From Sphingomonas sp. NBWT7 (GTDB taxonomy: Bacteria > Pseudomonadota > Alphaproteobacteria > Sphingomonadales > Sphingomonadaceae), in contig NZ_CP043639.1 in assembly GCF_014217605.1 (NCBI RefSeq), positions 1-64,000 on the forward strand: a stretch of DNA of 64,000 bases, in the 5' to 3' direction. Positions 17,126 through 26,375 of this stretch are shown here, one piece after another. Position 1 is the first letter of the stretch. Each line of letters begins with the position of its first letter. The translations under genes and the position numbers were made by a program. The notes under the pieces are model-generated. The model worked only from the letters and a program-made list of their open reading frames with translations, had not been told where the DNA came from and did no database searches.

Positions 17126-18217
17126 ATGTCTGTAGCCATGAATACGATGACGCTCGACCGTGCGAGTGCCGCGCCGACGGCACTGCGATCGCCGATCGCC
17201 GACGACCGCGCGATGCTGAAGGCCGCCGCCGACCTGACGCGCGACCTCTCCGCGCCGCGACCGGCGATCTACTGGGCCGACCTCGTCGCTTCCGCCGTCG
17301 TCGGTTACGCTGCGCTGGTCGTCGCTATCGTCGCCACGCCGCTGTGGGCGACGCTGCTCGCTGTTGTGGTCGCGATGCTTGCGCTCTACCGCGGGATGAG
17401 CTTCATCCACGAGCTGACGCACGTGAAGCACGCGTCGCTGCCGGGCTTCCGTACCGGCTACAATGCGCTAATCGGCGTGCCGATGCTGGTGCCGTCGTTC
17501 ATGTACGAAGGCGTGCACAATCTCCATCACGCGCGCACGCGCTACGGCACGTCGGAGGATCCCGAATATCTCCCGCTCGCGCTGATGAAGCCGTGGTCGC
17601 TGCCGCTGTTCGTGCTGATCGCCGCGCTTGCGCCGATCGCGCTGATCTTCCGCTTTGGCATATTGTCGCCCCTATCGGTGATCGTGCCGCCGCTGCGCCG
17701 CGTGGTGGTGGAGCGTTACTCCGCGCTGGCGATCAACCCGCACTTCCGCCGCCGCATGCCCGAGGGCGCGGCGAAGGCGCAGTGGAATCGGATCGAGACG
17801 GCGTGTGCGCTTTGGGCGATGACGCTGATTGCGCTCGTCGCGAGCGGCACGATGCCGCTGCGGACCTTCGCGATCATCATCGCGGTCGCCTCGGGCGTGG
17901 CGGTGGTCAACCAGCTGCGTACTTTGGTTGCGCATCTGTGGGAGAACGAGGGCGAGGCGATGACCGTCACCGCCCAGTATCTAGACACCGTCAACGTTCC
18001 GCCGCCCGCGACGCTGCCCGCGCTGTGGGCACCGGTTGGGCTGCGCTACCACGCGCTTCACCACCTGATCCCCGGCGTGCCGTATCACGCGCTGGGTGAG
18101 GCGCATCGCCGAATCAGCGCCGCGCTCGATCCAGCCTCGCCGTATCACCGCGCGAGCTACGCCGGCATGCCGGGGCTCGTCGCCAAGATCGCGCGGAGCA
18201 CGATGCTGCCGCGCTGA
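17126..18217 (+). CDS. Membrane fatty acid desaturase family protein
   Basis: 363-residue integral membrane di-iron enzyme. Three His boxes are visible: HELTHVKH (about residue 95), HNLHHARTRYG (about 132) and RYHALHHLIPGVPYHALGEAH (about 308-325). Hydrophobic helices occur at about 50-90, 150-190 and 230-260. Such enzymes introduce double bonds or hydroxyls into acyl chains; with the sphingolipid genes nearby, the sphingoid or ceramide acyl chain is a possible substrate. The ATG at 17126 was chosen over the long upstream shadow frame; the divergent neighbour is the GNAT-like gene. Confidence 0.85.
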   Translation: MSVAMNTMTLDRASAAPTALRSPIADDRAMLKAAADLTRDLSAPRPAIYWADLVASAVVGYAALVVAIVATPLWATLLAVVVAMLALYRGMSFIHELTHVKHASLPGFRTGYNALIGVPMLVPSFMYEGVHNLHHARTRYGTSEDPEYLPLALMKPWSLPLFVLIAALAPIALIFRFGILSPLSVIVPPLRRVVVERYSALAINPHFRRRMPEGAAKAQWNRIETACALWAMTLIALVASGTMPLRTFAIIIAVASGVAVVNQLRTLVAHLWENEGEAMTVTAQYLDTVNVPPPATLPALWAPVGLRYHALHHLIPGVPYHALGEAHRRISAALDPASPYHRASYAGMPGLVAKIARSTMLPR

Positions 18218-18221
18218 GGCG

Positions 18222-19313
18222 CTATTCCTCGGTGCGCAGCAGCACCGCCTCGCCGATCAGCAGAAACAAGAGGAAGGGCGCCCACGCCGCGAGGAACGGC
18301 GGGTAGGCACCCAGATTGCCCATCGCCAGCGCGAAATTGTCAGCGACGAAATAGGCGAAGCCGAGCGCCATGCCGATCACCGCGCGGACGAAGAGCTTGC
18401 CCGATCGGGCAATGCCGAACGCCGCGACCGCGCCGAGCAGCGGCATCAGCACCGACGACAGGGGCCCCGACAGCTTGTGCCACAGCGCGCCTTCGAGCGC
18501 CTTGGTCGGCCGCCCTGCCGCGGCGAGATCGTCGATCGCGGCGTTGAGGGCGCGGAACGACAGGCCGTCGGCATCGACCGTCGCCAGCGTGAACTGATCG
18601 GGGGTCACGCCGCGCGCGATCACCGTCGTCCCCAGCTGGACTATCTTGCCGCTCGCCACGTCGAAGCGGCGTGCCGGGCCGATCGCCCAGCCGTCGCCGC
18701 TGCGCCGCCCGGTGGGGGCGGTGACGATCCCGCGCAGGCTGCCGCCCTCGCGCTCGTAGAGCGTGATGTTGCCGAGCTGCGCTGTATCGCCGCGCCCCTT
18801 GATCTGATCGACCTGCACCAGATCGTCGCCGGTGCGCACCCACACGTTGCCGCGGTCGCCGCGATCGATCGGCAGCGCGCCGTAATTCACCTTCTGCCAT
18901 TGATCGAGCGTGGCGGTGGCGCGCGCGACGATGCGATCGTTGAACGCGAAGCTCAGCACCGCCACGCCGACGCTGGCAAGGATCAGTGGCGCAAGCACCT
19001 GATGCGCCGACATGCCCGAGGACTTCAGTGCCACGATCTCGCTGTTCTGGTTCATCGTGATCAGCGTCAGAATCGTGCCGAGCAGGACGGAGAACGGCAG
19101 GAAGCGCGCGATGATCTCGGGCACGCGCAGCGACATGTAGCGCCACACCTCGGCGTCCCCGTTGCCGGGCACCGCAAGGATCTTGCCCGATTCACCGAGC
19201 AGGTCGAGCGCCTGGAGCACCAGCACCAGTCCGGCGAGGACGCCGAACGTGCGCAGAAGGAACATGCGCCCCATGTAGAGCGACACGGTGCGCGAGGGAA
19301 AGAATGAGGTCAT
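18222..19313 (-). CDS. lptG: LPS export ABC transporter permease LptG
   Basis: 363-residue permease of the LptB2FG complex, which extracts lipopolysaccharide (or an equivalent glycolipid) from the inner membrane. The N-terminal TVSLYMGRMFLLRTFGVLAG begins a helix; RVPEIIARFLPFSVLLGTILTL and the C-terminal helices (VLMPLLGAVAAFGIARSG) fit the JMY permease family. The periplasmic jellyroll lies between. The ATG overlaps the lptF stop by four bases. Sphingomonads are known for glycosphingolipids in place of LPS, so the cargo here may be a glycosphingolipid. Confidence 0.9.
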   Translation of the reverse strand: MTSFFPSRTVSLYMGRMFLLRTFGVLAGLVLVLQALDLLGESGKILAVPGNGDAEVWRYMSLRVPEIIARFLPFSVLLGTILTLITMNQNSEIVALKSSGMSAHQVLAPLILASVGVAVLSFAFNDRIVARATATLDQWQKVNYGALPIDRGDRGNVWVRTGDDLVQVDQIKGRGDTAQLGNITLYEREGGSLRGIVTAPTGRRSGDGWAIGPARRFDVASGKIVQLGTTVIARGVTPDQFTLATVDADGLSFRALNAAIDDLAAAGRPTKALEGALWHKLSGPLSSVLMPLLGAVAAFGIARSGKLFVRAVIGMALGFAYFVADNFALAMGNLGAYPPFLAAWAPFLLFLLIGEAVLLRTEE

Positions 19314-20506
19314 GCGCGCGCCTCCGTTCGGCGACGTCCGGGCAGCCGACGCGTGATCGCCTTCAGCGCCTTGCCCGCGACGCGTTCGAGCGCGCCGATC
19401 GGTTGCCCGCCGGGGACATAGGCCAGCGTGTAGAACATCCAGACGATCAGCCCGGCGAAGATCGCGAACGGCGTCCACAGCGCGATGAACGGGTCGACCC
19501 GGCCAAGCTCGCCGATCGACGCGGCGTACTGGTTCACCTTGTGATAGGCGACGACCATCACGATCGACAGGAACACGCCGAGCGCCGAGGTCGAGCGCTT
19601 CGGTGGCACGCCGAGCGCGACCGCCAGCAGCGGCAGCAGGAACATCGTCAGCACCTCTGCCAGCCGGAAATAGAGTTCGGCCTGGCTGCTGTCGCGTGCC
19701 TGCTCGCTCCCGCCGCTCTTCCCCAGCCGCGCGAGCTCGGGGATGGTATATTCGAGATTGCGCCCGCCACGCGCGCGGAAGCTCTCGAACCGCGGGAGGT
19801 CGATCGGCAAGTCGTGCGCGCTGAACGTCAGCACGCGCGGCGTCGCGAATTCGGGCCGGTTGTGGATCAGCGTGCCATTGGTCAGCCGGAAAATGATCGT
19901 GTTCGGATCGTCGGTGGCAAGGAACTGCCCGCGCTGCGCCGTCACGCCGATCCAGTCGCCCTTGGGCGTCTGCGCGCGCACGAAAATACCCGACAGCTCG
20001 CGCCCCTTGTCGCGGCTGCGTTCGATCCGCAGCGTCATGCGGTCGCCGAGATGCGTGAACTCGCCGACCTTTATCGACGCGCCGAGCGCGCCGGTGCGCA
20101 GCTCGAACCGCAACCCTTCATAGGCGTAGCGCGCCCGCGGCTGAATGTAGCCGACGATCGCGAGGTTCGCGAGCGCCAGCACGGTGGCATACATATACGG
20201 CACGCGCAGCAGCCGGCCGTAGCTCATGCCGACGCCGCGCATCACGTCGAGCTCGGACGAGGTAGCGAGCCGGCGGAAGGCGAGCAGGATGCCGAGCATC
20301 AGCCCGATCGGGATACCGAGGCCGAGATATTCGGGCAGCAGGTTCGCCAGCAGCTTCCACACGACGTTGACCGGGCCGCCCTCGGTCGCGACGAAATCGA
20401 ACAGCCGCAGCATGCGGTCGAGCACCAGCAGCATCGCCGACAGGATCAGCGTCGAGAACAGCGGCAATGCGATCAGCCGGGCCATGTAACGGTCGATCGA
20501 TCTCAT
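19310..20506 (-). CDS. lptF: LPS export ABC transporter permease LptF
   Basis: 398-residue partner of LptG. Start: MRSIDRYMARLIALPLFSTL leading into the first helix. ELDVMRGVGMSYGRLLRVPY is the coupling-helix region typical of LptF. A periplasmic domain follows (about 95-270) and then three helices (LYFRLAEVLTMFLLPLLAVALG). In operon with lptG through an ATGA overlap. Upstream is a hybrid kinase on the same strand, about 100 bases away. Confidence 0.92.
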   Translation of the reverse strand: MRSIDRYMARLIALPLFSTLILSAMLLVLDRMLRLFDFVATEGGPVNVVWKLLANLLPEYLGLGIPIGLMLGILLAFRRLATSSELDVMRGVGMSYGRLLRVPYMYATVLALANLAIVGYIQPRARYAYEGLRFELRTGALGASIKVGEFTHLGDRMTLRIERSRDKGRELSGIFVRAQTPKGDWIGVTAQRGQFLATDDPNTIIFRLTNGTLIHNRPEFATPRVLTFSAHDLPIDLPRFESFRARGGRNLEYTIPELARLGKSGGSEQARDSSQAELYFRLAEVLTMFLLPLLAVALGVPPKRSTSALGVFLSIVMVVAYHKVNQYAASIGELGRVDPFIALWTPFAIFAGLIVWMFYTLAYVPGGQPIGALERVAGKALKAITRRLPGRRRTEARA

Positions 20507-20608
20507 GGGCAGCGGCGCGGCGGCTTCCTTCAGGGTATGGGAGCGCCGGTATAGGCGAGCCGCCCGCGTGCGCCAGCCCCTTCGCGCCGCGGTCGGGCGT
20601 TGCCGCGG

Positions 20609-22531
20609 CTACTCGGCAGCGATGCGATGCGGGGCCTCGGGCCGTGCGCGCGACAATGCCTCGGCGATGGCGCGTTCCAGCCCCACGAGCGTGAACGGTT
20701 TGCGCAGCACGTGGTGGCCGTTGAACAGCCCAGCATCGTTCGTCTCGCCCGCGAAGCCGGTGACGAACAGCACTGCGACGTGCGCGTGGCACGGATCGAG
20801 CGCGGCGATCATCTCCGGGCCGGTCCGCACCGGCATCAGCACGTCACTGATAATGAGATCGACGTCAGGATGGTGGGCAAGCAGCGCTGGCGCGGCGAGG
20901 GGATCGTCGCAGCCGATCGCCTCGTGACCGAGCTCCTCAAGTGCGCCGGTCGTCGCGGCGAGTACGCGCGGATCGTCCTCTACCACCAGCACCGTCAATG
21001 CGGTGATTGCAGGCTCGTTACCGGTGGCGGGCGCGGCGACTGCGATGGCGGGCGCTGCGCTTGCGTCGCGCGGCAGCTTCATCCGTACCACGGTGCCCGC
21101 GCCCGGCGCGGTGTCGATCGTCACCTCGCCGTTCAGCTGGCGAACGAAGGCGAAGATCTGGCTGAGACCGAGCCCGGTCCCCTTGCCGACCGGCTTGGTG
21201 GTGAAGAACGGCTCGAACACGCGCTCGGCAATCTCGGGAGTCATGCCGCAGCCGGTATCGGCGACCGCGACGGTGAGGAACTCGGCCGTCTCGGCGTGCT
21301 CGACCGCGGCGGTGATCGTCAGCGTGCCGCGACCCTCCATCGCGTCGCGCGCGTTGACGGCGAGGTTGAGCAGCGTGTTCTCCAACTGCACGCGATCGGC
21401 GCGCACGCGTGCGCCGCCTGCGCGATCGACGATCTCGACGCGGATGCCGTCCCCCAGCGTGCGATCCATCAGATCCCGCATGCCGGCGATCAGCGCGCCG
21501 ACCTCGATCGGCTCGGGGTTGATCGCGTCCTCGCGCGCGAAGGCGAGGAGGCGGCGCGTCAGGTCGGCGGCGCGATTGGCCCCCTCGCTGGCGCTCGCCA
21601 GATGCTTGTCGACCTCGCCCGATCCCGCCGCCGCTGCGCGCCGCGCCAGCTCGAGCCCGCCGATCACGACTGCCAGCATGTTGTTAAAGTCATGCGCGAT
21701 CCCGCCAGTCAGCTGGCCGACCGCATCCATCTTCTGCACCTGCCGCAGCCGCGCCTCCTGCACGCGCAGTTCGTCGGTCGCGGCGGCGACCGCGCGGCTC
21801 AGTTCCTCCGCCCGCGCGCGCTCCGCGTCCGCCTCCGCCCGCGCCGTGGCGCGCTCGGTCAGCGCGGTGACGCTCAGCCAGCCGAGCGCGATCGCGCCGA
21901 GCAACAGCAGCACGCCGAACGCGGACAGTACGAACGCCGCGCGCGTCGACCGATCGACCAGCGCCATTGCCGCGCGCGTGCGGCGGTCGAGCAACCGGCG
22001 CTCGCCTGCGATGATCGCATCGAGCACATCGTTGATTTCGGCGAGCGAGGCCGCCTTGCGGGACTGATAGTAGCGCGACAGTGCCTGCGCATTCTTGCCG
22101 TAATTGGTCGACAGCGCGGTCAGCGACAGCTCGCCGCCGCGCGAGCGATAGGCATCGCGCAGGCGATCGATCAGCGGCTTCTGCTCATCGTTGTCGCGTG
22201 TCAGCGCATCGAGCCGCGCAAGCTGATCGCCAGCGCGTCGCCAATCCTCGTAGTAGAGCCGGCCGAGTTGCTTGTCGCCGGAGATGACGTAGCGCCCGAG
22301 CGATGCTTCAGACCGCGCGATCGTGCCCGCCAGCGTGCGTGACAGGATCATCACGTCGTAGCTGTGCGATTGGAGCGTGATCGCGCGATCGCGCTGGCGA
22401 TTGGCCTCGCCCAGCGTCAGGATCAGCGCCACGAGCACGCCCACGCCGAGCACGCCCATCACGACCAGCGTGATGGTGCGCCAGGCCCAGGCCTGCCCCC
22501 CGGCGGCGTCCAGATTCCCGTCCGCTTCCAC
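20609..22531 (-). CDS. Hybrid sensor histidine kinase with receiver domain
   Basis: 640-residue membrane kinase, GTG start. Helix at about 18-42; a CHASE3-like extracytoplasmic helical domain (about 45-180); second helix at about 185-205; coiled linker; HisKA with GGIAHDFNNMLAVVIGGLEL (His about 279); HATPase with NTLLNLAVNARDAM, VADTGCGM and GTGLGLSQIFAF; C-terminal receiver (about 520-630) with LIISDVLMP and LRKPF. Both kinase and receiver motifs look intact. Ligand and target are unknown. It lies between lptF and spt on the same strand. Confidence 0.9.
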   Translation of the reverse strand: MEADGNLDAAGGQAWAWRTITLVVMGVLGVGVLVALILTLGEANRQRDRAITLQSHSYDVMILSRTLAGTIARSEASLGRYVISGDKQLGRLYYEDWRRAGDQLARLDALTRDNDEQKPLIDRLRDAYRSRGGELSLTALSTNYGKNAQALSRYYQSRKAASLAEINDVLDAIIAGERRLLDRRTRAAMALVDRSTRAAFVLSAFGVLLLLGAIALGWLSVTALTERATARAEADAERARAEELSRAVAAATDELRVQEARLRQVQKMDAVGQLTGGIAHDFNNMLAVVIGGLELARRAAAAGSGEVDKHLASASEGANRAADLTRRLLAFAREDAINPEPIEVGALIAGMRDLMDRTLGDGIRVEIVDRAGGARVRADRVQLENTLLNLAVNARDAMEGRGTLTITAAVEHAETAEFLTVAVADTGCGMTPEIAERVFEPFFTTKPVGKGTGLGLSQIFAFVRQLNGEVTIDTAPGAGTVVRMKLPRDASAAPAIAVAAPATGNEPAITALTVLVVEDDPRVLAATTGALEELGHEAIGCDDPLAAPALLAHHPDVDLIISDVLMPVRTGPEMIAALDPCHAHVAVLFVTGFAGETNDAGLFNGHHVLRKPFTLVGLERAIAEALSRARPEAPHRIAAE

Positions 22532-22583
22532 GACCCTGCGGTATATCAGATCGACATCGGCCGCAAAAGCCGCGCGCCAGCGC

Positions 22584-23852
22584 TCAGCCGATCACTCCGG
22601 TGGCGCGTCCGGCCGCCGCGAACATCTCGATCACGCGGGCCATCTGCGCACTGGTATGTTCGGCGCACACCGAACAGCGCAGCAGGAACATGCCCGCGGG
22701 CGTTGCCGGCGGCCGCGCGACGTTGACGTACAGCCCGGCTTCCAGCAGCCCCTGCCACATGCGCACCGCCTGTTCCTGATCGTCGAGTATGACCGCGACG
22801 ATCGCCGATTCCGGCGTCTCGGTCGGCAGGCGGAAACCGAACTGCTTCAGACCGGCGTGCAGCTGGCGCGTATTTGCCCACAAAGACGCGCGCTTGTCGT
22901 GCGCGTGCATCAGCTTGCGGATCGACGCGGCGGCGGACGCGACCACTGCCGGCGGCAGGCTGGCGGTGAAAATATACGGGCGGCAGACGAAGCGCAGGAT
23001 CTCGAACTTGGGATGGTTCGACACGCAGAATCCGCCCACGGTGCCGACCGACTTGGAGAAGGTGCCGATCACGAAATCGACCTGATCCTCCAGCCCTTGG
23101 TCCTCGTATACGCCGCGGCCGTTGGGGCCGAAGAAGCCCATCGAATGCGCTTCGTCGACGAGCACCATCGCGCCGTGCTTCTTGGCGACCGCAACCATCT
23201 CCCTGAGCGGCGCGATGTCGCCGAGCATCGAGTAGACGCCCTCCAGCACGACGAGCTTGCCCGGTTCCTTGGGCAGGCGCCCGAGGCGCTTGTCGAGATC
23301 CTCGACCGAATTATGGCGGAAGCGCACGACCTCGGCATTGCCCATCGCGCAGCCGTCGTAGATCGAGGCGTGGCTGTCGGCGTCGAGGATGATATAGTCG
23401 CCCTTCCCCGCGATCGCCGAGATCACGCCTAGGTTCGCCTGGTACCCGGTCGAAAAGACGATCGCACCGGTGGTGCCGTAGAAGTCGCGCAGTGCCTGCT
23501 CGACTTCCATATGATCGTGGAACGTGCCGTTCAGCGCGCGGCTGCCGTTGGTACCGCTGCCGAAGCGGTCGAACGCCGCCTTGCCCGCCGCGATCACGTC
23601 GGGATCGAACGTCATGCCCATGTAATTGTAGGTGCCGAGCAGGATCGTCTCGCGACCCTTGATCGTCGCGACGGTGGGGCTCTTCACCTCCTCCATGACG
23701 ATGCTGAACGGATCGCGCAGCCCCGAATCGAGCAGCGCCTGGCGCTCGGCGATCAGCGGATCGAACTTGTCGAACAGGTCGCGCTCGGCCGGGGCGGGGG
23801 CTACGGCGGCAGTAGGAGGCAGCGTTTCAGCCTGAAGGCCGGTCTCGGTCAT
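22584..23852 (-). CDS. spt: Serine palmitoyltransferase
   Basis: 422-residue PLP enzyme of the alpha-oxoamine synthase family that condenses serine with an acyl thioester to 3-ketosphinganine, the first step of sphingolipid synthesis. Visible: GSGTNGSRALNGTFHDHMEVE (20-residue-class substrate motif), LDADSHASIYDG, VDEAHSMGFFG (PLP Asp and His) and GTFSKSVGTVGG (Schiff-base Lys). An acyl carrier protein gene 114 bases upstream fits an ACP-dependent enzyme. It is the strongest taxonomic marker for a sphingolipid-making alphaproteobacterium. Confidence 0.92.
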   Translation of the reverse strand: MTETGLQAETLPPTAAVAPAPAERDLFDKFDPLIAERQALLDSGLRDPFSIVMEEVKSPTVATIKGRETILLGTYNYMGMTFDPDVIAAGKAAFDRFGSGTNGSRALNGTFHDHMEVEQALRDFYGTTGAIVFSTGYQANLGVISAIAGKGDYIILDADSHASIYDGCAMGNAEVVRFRHNSVEDLDKRLGRLPKEPGKLVVLEGVYSMLGDIAPLREMVAVAKKHGAMVLVDEAHSMGFFGPNGRGVYEDQGLEDQVDFVIGTFSKSVGTVGGFCVSNHPKFEILRFVCRPYIFTASLPPAVVASAAASIRKLMHAHDKRASLWANTRQLHAGLKQFGFRLPTETPESAIVAVILDDQEQAVRMWQGLLEAGLYVNVARPPATPAGMFLLRCSVCAEHTSAQMARVIEMFAAAGRATGVIG

Positions 23853-23965
23853 CGTCTCATTCCTTCACCGGTCCGGGCGGCAAGGCCGAGCGTGTCGAGG
23901 CCTGCTCCCGAACCCTATACCCTCCGCACTCGGCGATGCGGGCGGCGAACGGCGGTTGGTGGTGA

Positions 23966-24208
23966 TCAGCCCTTCAGCTTGGCGACGGCATCGGCGAGCT
24001 GGCCGACCGTCTCGATCTCGGCCTGCATGTTCATCGTGATGATGATGTCGAATTCGTCCTCGATCGCGGCGACGAAATCCATCACCGTCAGCGAATCCCA
24101 CTCCAGGTCGCCCTGGAACGTCGTCGCCTCGGTCACGGTGACGCCCTTCTTGTTGAAGGGTTCGATCTGGCTCTTGATCGTGTCGAGAATGCTGTCGCGG
24201 TCGCTCAT
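23966..24208 (-). CDS. acpR: Acyl carrier protein of sphingolipid synthesis
   Basis: 80-residue carrier protein; phosphopantetheine Ser in LEWDSLTVMDF followed by helix III (EIETVGQLADAVAKLKG). Lies immediately upstream of spt on the same strand, as in the Caulobacter sphingolipid locus where a dedicated ACP supplies the acyl chain to Spt. Distinct from the housekeeping ACP by its context and sequence (GDLEWDSLT rather than ADSLD). Good start with a GTCGGTCC-free leader; the strength of the ribosome-binding site is modest. Confidence 0.85.
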   Translation of the reverse strand: MSDRDSILDTIKSQIEPFNKKGVTVTEATTFQGDLEWDSLTVMDFVAAIEDEFDIIITMNMQAEIETVGQLADAVAKLKG

Positions 24209-24286
24209 GCCGGGTCCTTAGCTGCTCGCGGCGGGGGTGCCAATCGAATGCGGCGGAAGCGTGGTCGACGCGCGCGCAGCCGAGCG

Positions 24287-25168
24287 CTAACGTCCGATGC
24301 CGTAGGCGCGCGCAGTCTCCGCAAGGCCGTCTGTGAGTGCGATCGTCGGCGTCCACAGCGTGGCCGGCGGCCGGCACGCCGCACGGGCGGTCCAGTCGGG
24401 ATGGCTCAGATAGCCGACGCGATCGGACGTCAGCTTCGCGCCCGCGCCGCGGATCGCGCCGTCGAGCCGCGCGCCGACCTGCAGCAGAGCCTTGGGCAGG
24501 TGCAGCGGCAGCACGCGGCGGCCGACCGCGCGGCCGATCGCGGCGGCGAGCGCGCCATGCGTCAGCGCGTTACCATCGTCTGCTTCATAGACGGTGCGCT
24601 CCCCCGGCCGCTCGGCGAGCGCGACGAGCAGCCGCGCGAGATCGTCGACGTGGATCAGCGAGACACGCCCCGGCGGGGGCAGCAGCGCGAGCCCCGCGCG
24701 CGCGAGCCGGAACATGTCGCGCAGCTCGGTATCGCCCGGGCCGTACACGCCCGTCGGCCGCACGATCGTCCAGTCCGCCGCGCTCGCCATCACGCAAGCC
24801 TCCGCCTCGCGCTTCGACCAGCCGTAGTTCGACAGCTGCGGCTCGCGCGCGGACAGCGAGGAGACGTGGACGAAGCGGCGCGTGCCGCTCGCCGCCAGCA
24901 TCGCCTGCGTGCCGGTGACGTTGCCCGCGACGAAGCCCGCGCGGTCGGGGGCGTTCACGACGCCGGCGACATGCAGGACCGCGTCCGCCCCGTCGACCAG
25001 CGCTTCGAGCGCCCCGGGATCGTTCAGCGAGCCCGCGATCCAGTCGACGCCCGATCGTGCCGGCTGCGGGCGGCGGACGAGCGCGCGTACGGCGTGCCCT
25101 TCCGCCAGCGCGCGCGCGATCGTCGACCGCCCGACGAAGCCTGTGCCACCCGTGATCGCCAGGATCAC
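24287..25168 (-). CDS. NAD(P)-dependent epimerase/reductase, CerR-like
   Basis: 293-residue extended short-chain dehydrogenase with the nucleotide motif ITGGTGFVG at the N-terminus and the YGWSK catalytic Tyr/Lys at about 118-122. The GTG start overlaps the proB stop by four bases. A reductase of this family (CerR) acts in the Caulobacter ceramide pathway on the keto group, and the gene order proB / reductase / acp / spt supports the same role. The specific substrate is inferred from context. Confidence 0.75.
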   Translation of the reverse strand: MILAITGGTGFVGRSTIARALAEGHAVRALVRRPQPARSGVDWIAGSLNDPGALEALVDGADAVLHVAGVVNAPDRAGFVAGNVTGTQAMLAASGTRRFVHVSSLSAREPQLSNYGWSKREAEACVMASAADWTIVRPTGVYGPGDTELRDMFRLARAGLALLPPPGRVSLIHVDDLARLLVALAERPGERTVYEADDGNALTHGALAAAIGRAVGRRVLPLHLPKALLQVGARLDGAIRGAGAKLTSDRVGYLSHPDWTARAACRPPATLWTPTIALTDGLAETARAYGIGR

Positions 25169-26265
25169 AGCAGCGCCATGTGGTTGCGGTGAACGAGCGC
25201 CGCGCGCGGGGCGTAGCCGAGCAGCGCCTCGTGCTCCTCGCTTCGCCGGCCGAGCAGCTGCGTCACCTCCGCCGCGTCATATTCCGCCAGGCCGCGCGCG
25301 ATCACCCCCGCTGGCCCCTCGATCGCCACCACGTCACCGCGCACGAAACGCCCTTCGACCCCGGTCGCGCCCGCCGCCAGCAGGCTACGTCCGGCAGCGA
25401 GCGCGCTCGCCGCGCCGGCGTCGATGCGGATCGTCCCTTTCACCGTCAACCGCCCCGAGAGCCACGCGCGCCGCGCGCCGGAGCGCCGCTCCGGCCGGAA
25501 GATCGTGTGGCGCCCCGCGGTCGACAGCGGCCGATCGATCCGACCCGAGGCGATCGCCAGCGCGACCCCCGCGCCCGTCGCGATCCGCGCCGCTTCGATC
25601 TTGGAGACCATCCCGCCCGATCCCATGCCCGAGGCGGATCCGGTATCGGCCATGCCCGCGATCGCAGCGTCGTTCCGCGATACCTCCGCGATATGCGTTG
25701 CGCCTGGCAAGGCGGGATTGCGATCGTACAACCCGTCGATGTCGGACAGCAGCAGTACGCCGTCCGCACTCGCAGCCTGCGCCACGCGCGCCGCCAGCCG
25801 GTCGTTGTCGCCGAAGCGGATCTCGGCGGTGGCAACGCTGTCGTTCTCGTTGATGATCGGCACCACGCCGAGCTGAAGCAGCCGACCGAGCGTTGCCGCC
25901 GCGTTGAGGTAGCGGCGGCGATCCTCGAGATCGTCGAGCGTGACGAGCATCTGCGCCGCCGTCATCTGCTGCGCGTCGAGCACATCAGCCCACGTCCGGC
26001 TGAGTGCGATCTGCCCGGTTGCGGCGGCGGCCTGCGCATCCTCCAGGCTCGCCCGGCCGCCACGCGCCAGCCCCAGCCGGCGTGCGCCGAGCGCGATCGA
26101 TCCCGACGAGACGATCGCCACCTGCTGGCCAGCTCGCACGCGGGCGGCGACGTCGGCGGCGATCCCTTCGAGCCACGAACGACGCACCGCGCCTGCCGGA
26201 TCGACGAGCAGCGCGGAGCCGATCTTGACGATGAGGCGCTGGCAGGAGGCGGGGGGAAAAAGCAT
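25165..26265 (-). CDS. proB: Glutamate 5-kinase
   Basis: 366-residue first enzyme of proline synthesis: kinase domain (about 8-255; LIVKIGSALLVD, IVSSGSIALGARRLGL, INENDSVATAEIRFGDNDRLAARVA) plus a C-terminal PUA domain (about 275-350). Length matches the two-domain form. Its end overlaps the CerR-like gene start. The first codons (LFPPASCQ) precede the family N-terminus, so translation could begin slightly later. Confidence 0.93.
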   Translation of the reverse strand: MLFPPASCQRLIVKIGSALLVDPAGAVRRSWLEGIAADVAARVRAGQQVAIVSSGSIALGARRLGLARGGRASLEDAQAAAATGQIALSRTWADVLDAQQMTAAQMLVTLDDLEDRRRYLNAAATLGRLLQLGVVPIINENDSVATAEIRFGDNDRLAARVAQAASADGVLLLSDIDGLYDRNPALPGATHIAEVSRNDAAIAGMADTGSASGMGSGGMVSKIEAARIATGAGVALAIASGRIDRPLSTAGRHTIFRPERRSGARRAWLSGRLTVKGTIRIDAGAASALAAGRSLLAAGATGVEGRFVRGDVVAIEGPAGVIARGLAEYDAAEVTQLLGRRSEEHEALLGYAPRAALVHRNHMALL

Positions 26266-26340
26266 CGGCGGCCATCGTTAGAGCGATCGCGGCGCTCGCG
26301 AAAGGCGGGAGCGGGCGACGTTCGGGCTAATCAGCGCGGC

Positions 26341-26366
26341 GGAACCGGCGCGCGCAATGCTCGGTT
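26341..26366 (+). promoter_or_regulatory. Weak candidate EcfG-type promoter
   Basis: GGAAC followed by 17 bases and GGTT, just before the ZIP-like gene. It is very close to the start codon, so the transcript would be nearly leaderless; low certainty. Confidence 0.3.
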
Positions 26367-26375
26367 GGTGCGGCC

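Noticed and set aside
18096..20554. Long plus-strand frames opposite lptG/lptF
   Set aside because: The minus-strand permeases have clear helices and overlapping starts; the opposite frames do not.
20600..22342. 580-codon plus-strand frame opposite the hybrid kinase
   Set aside because: Shadow; low-complexity Arg/Ala composition and no motif.
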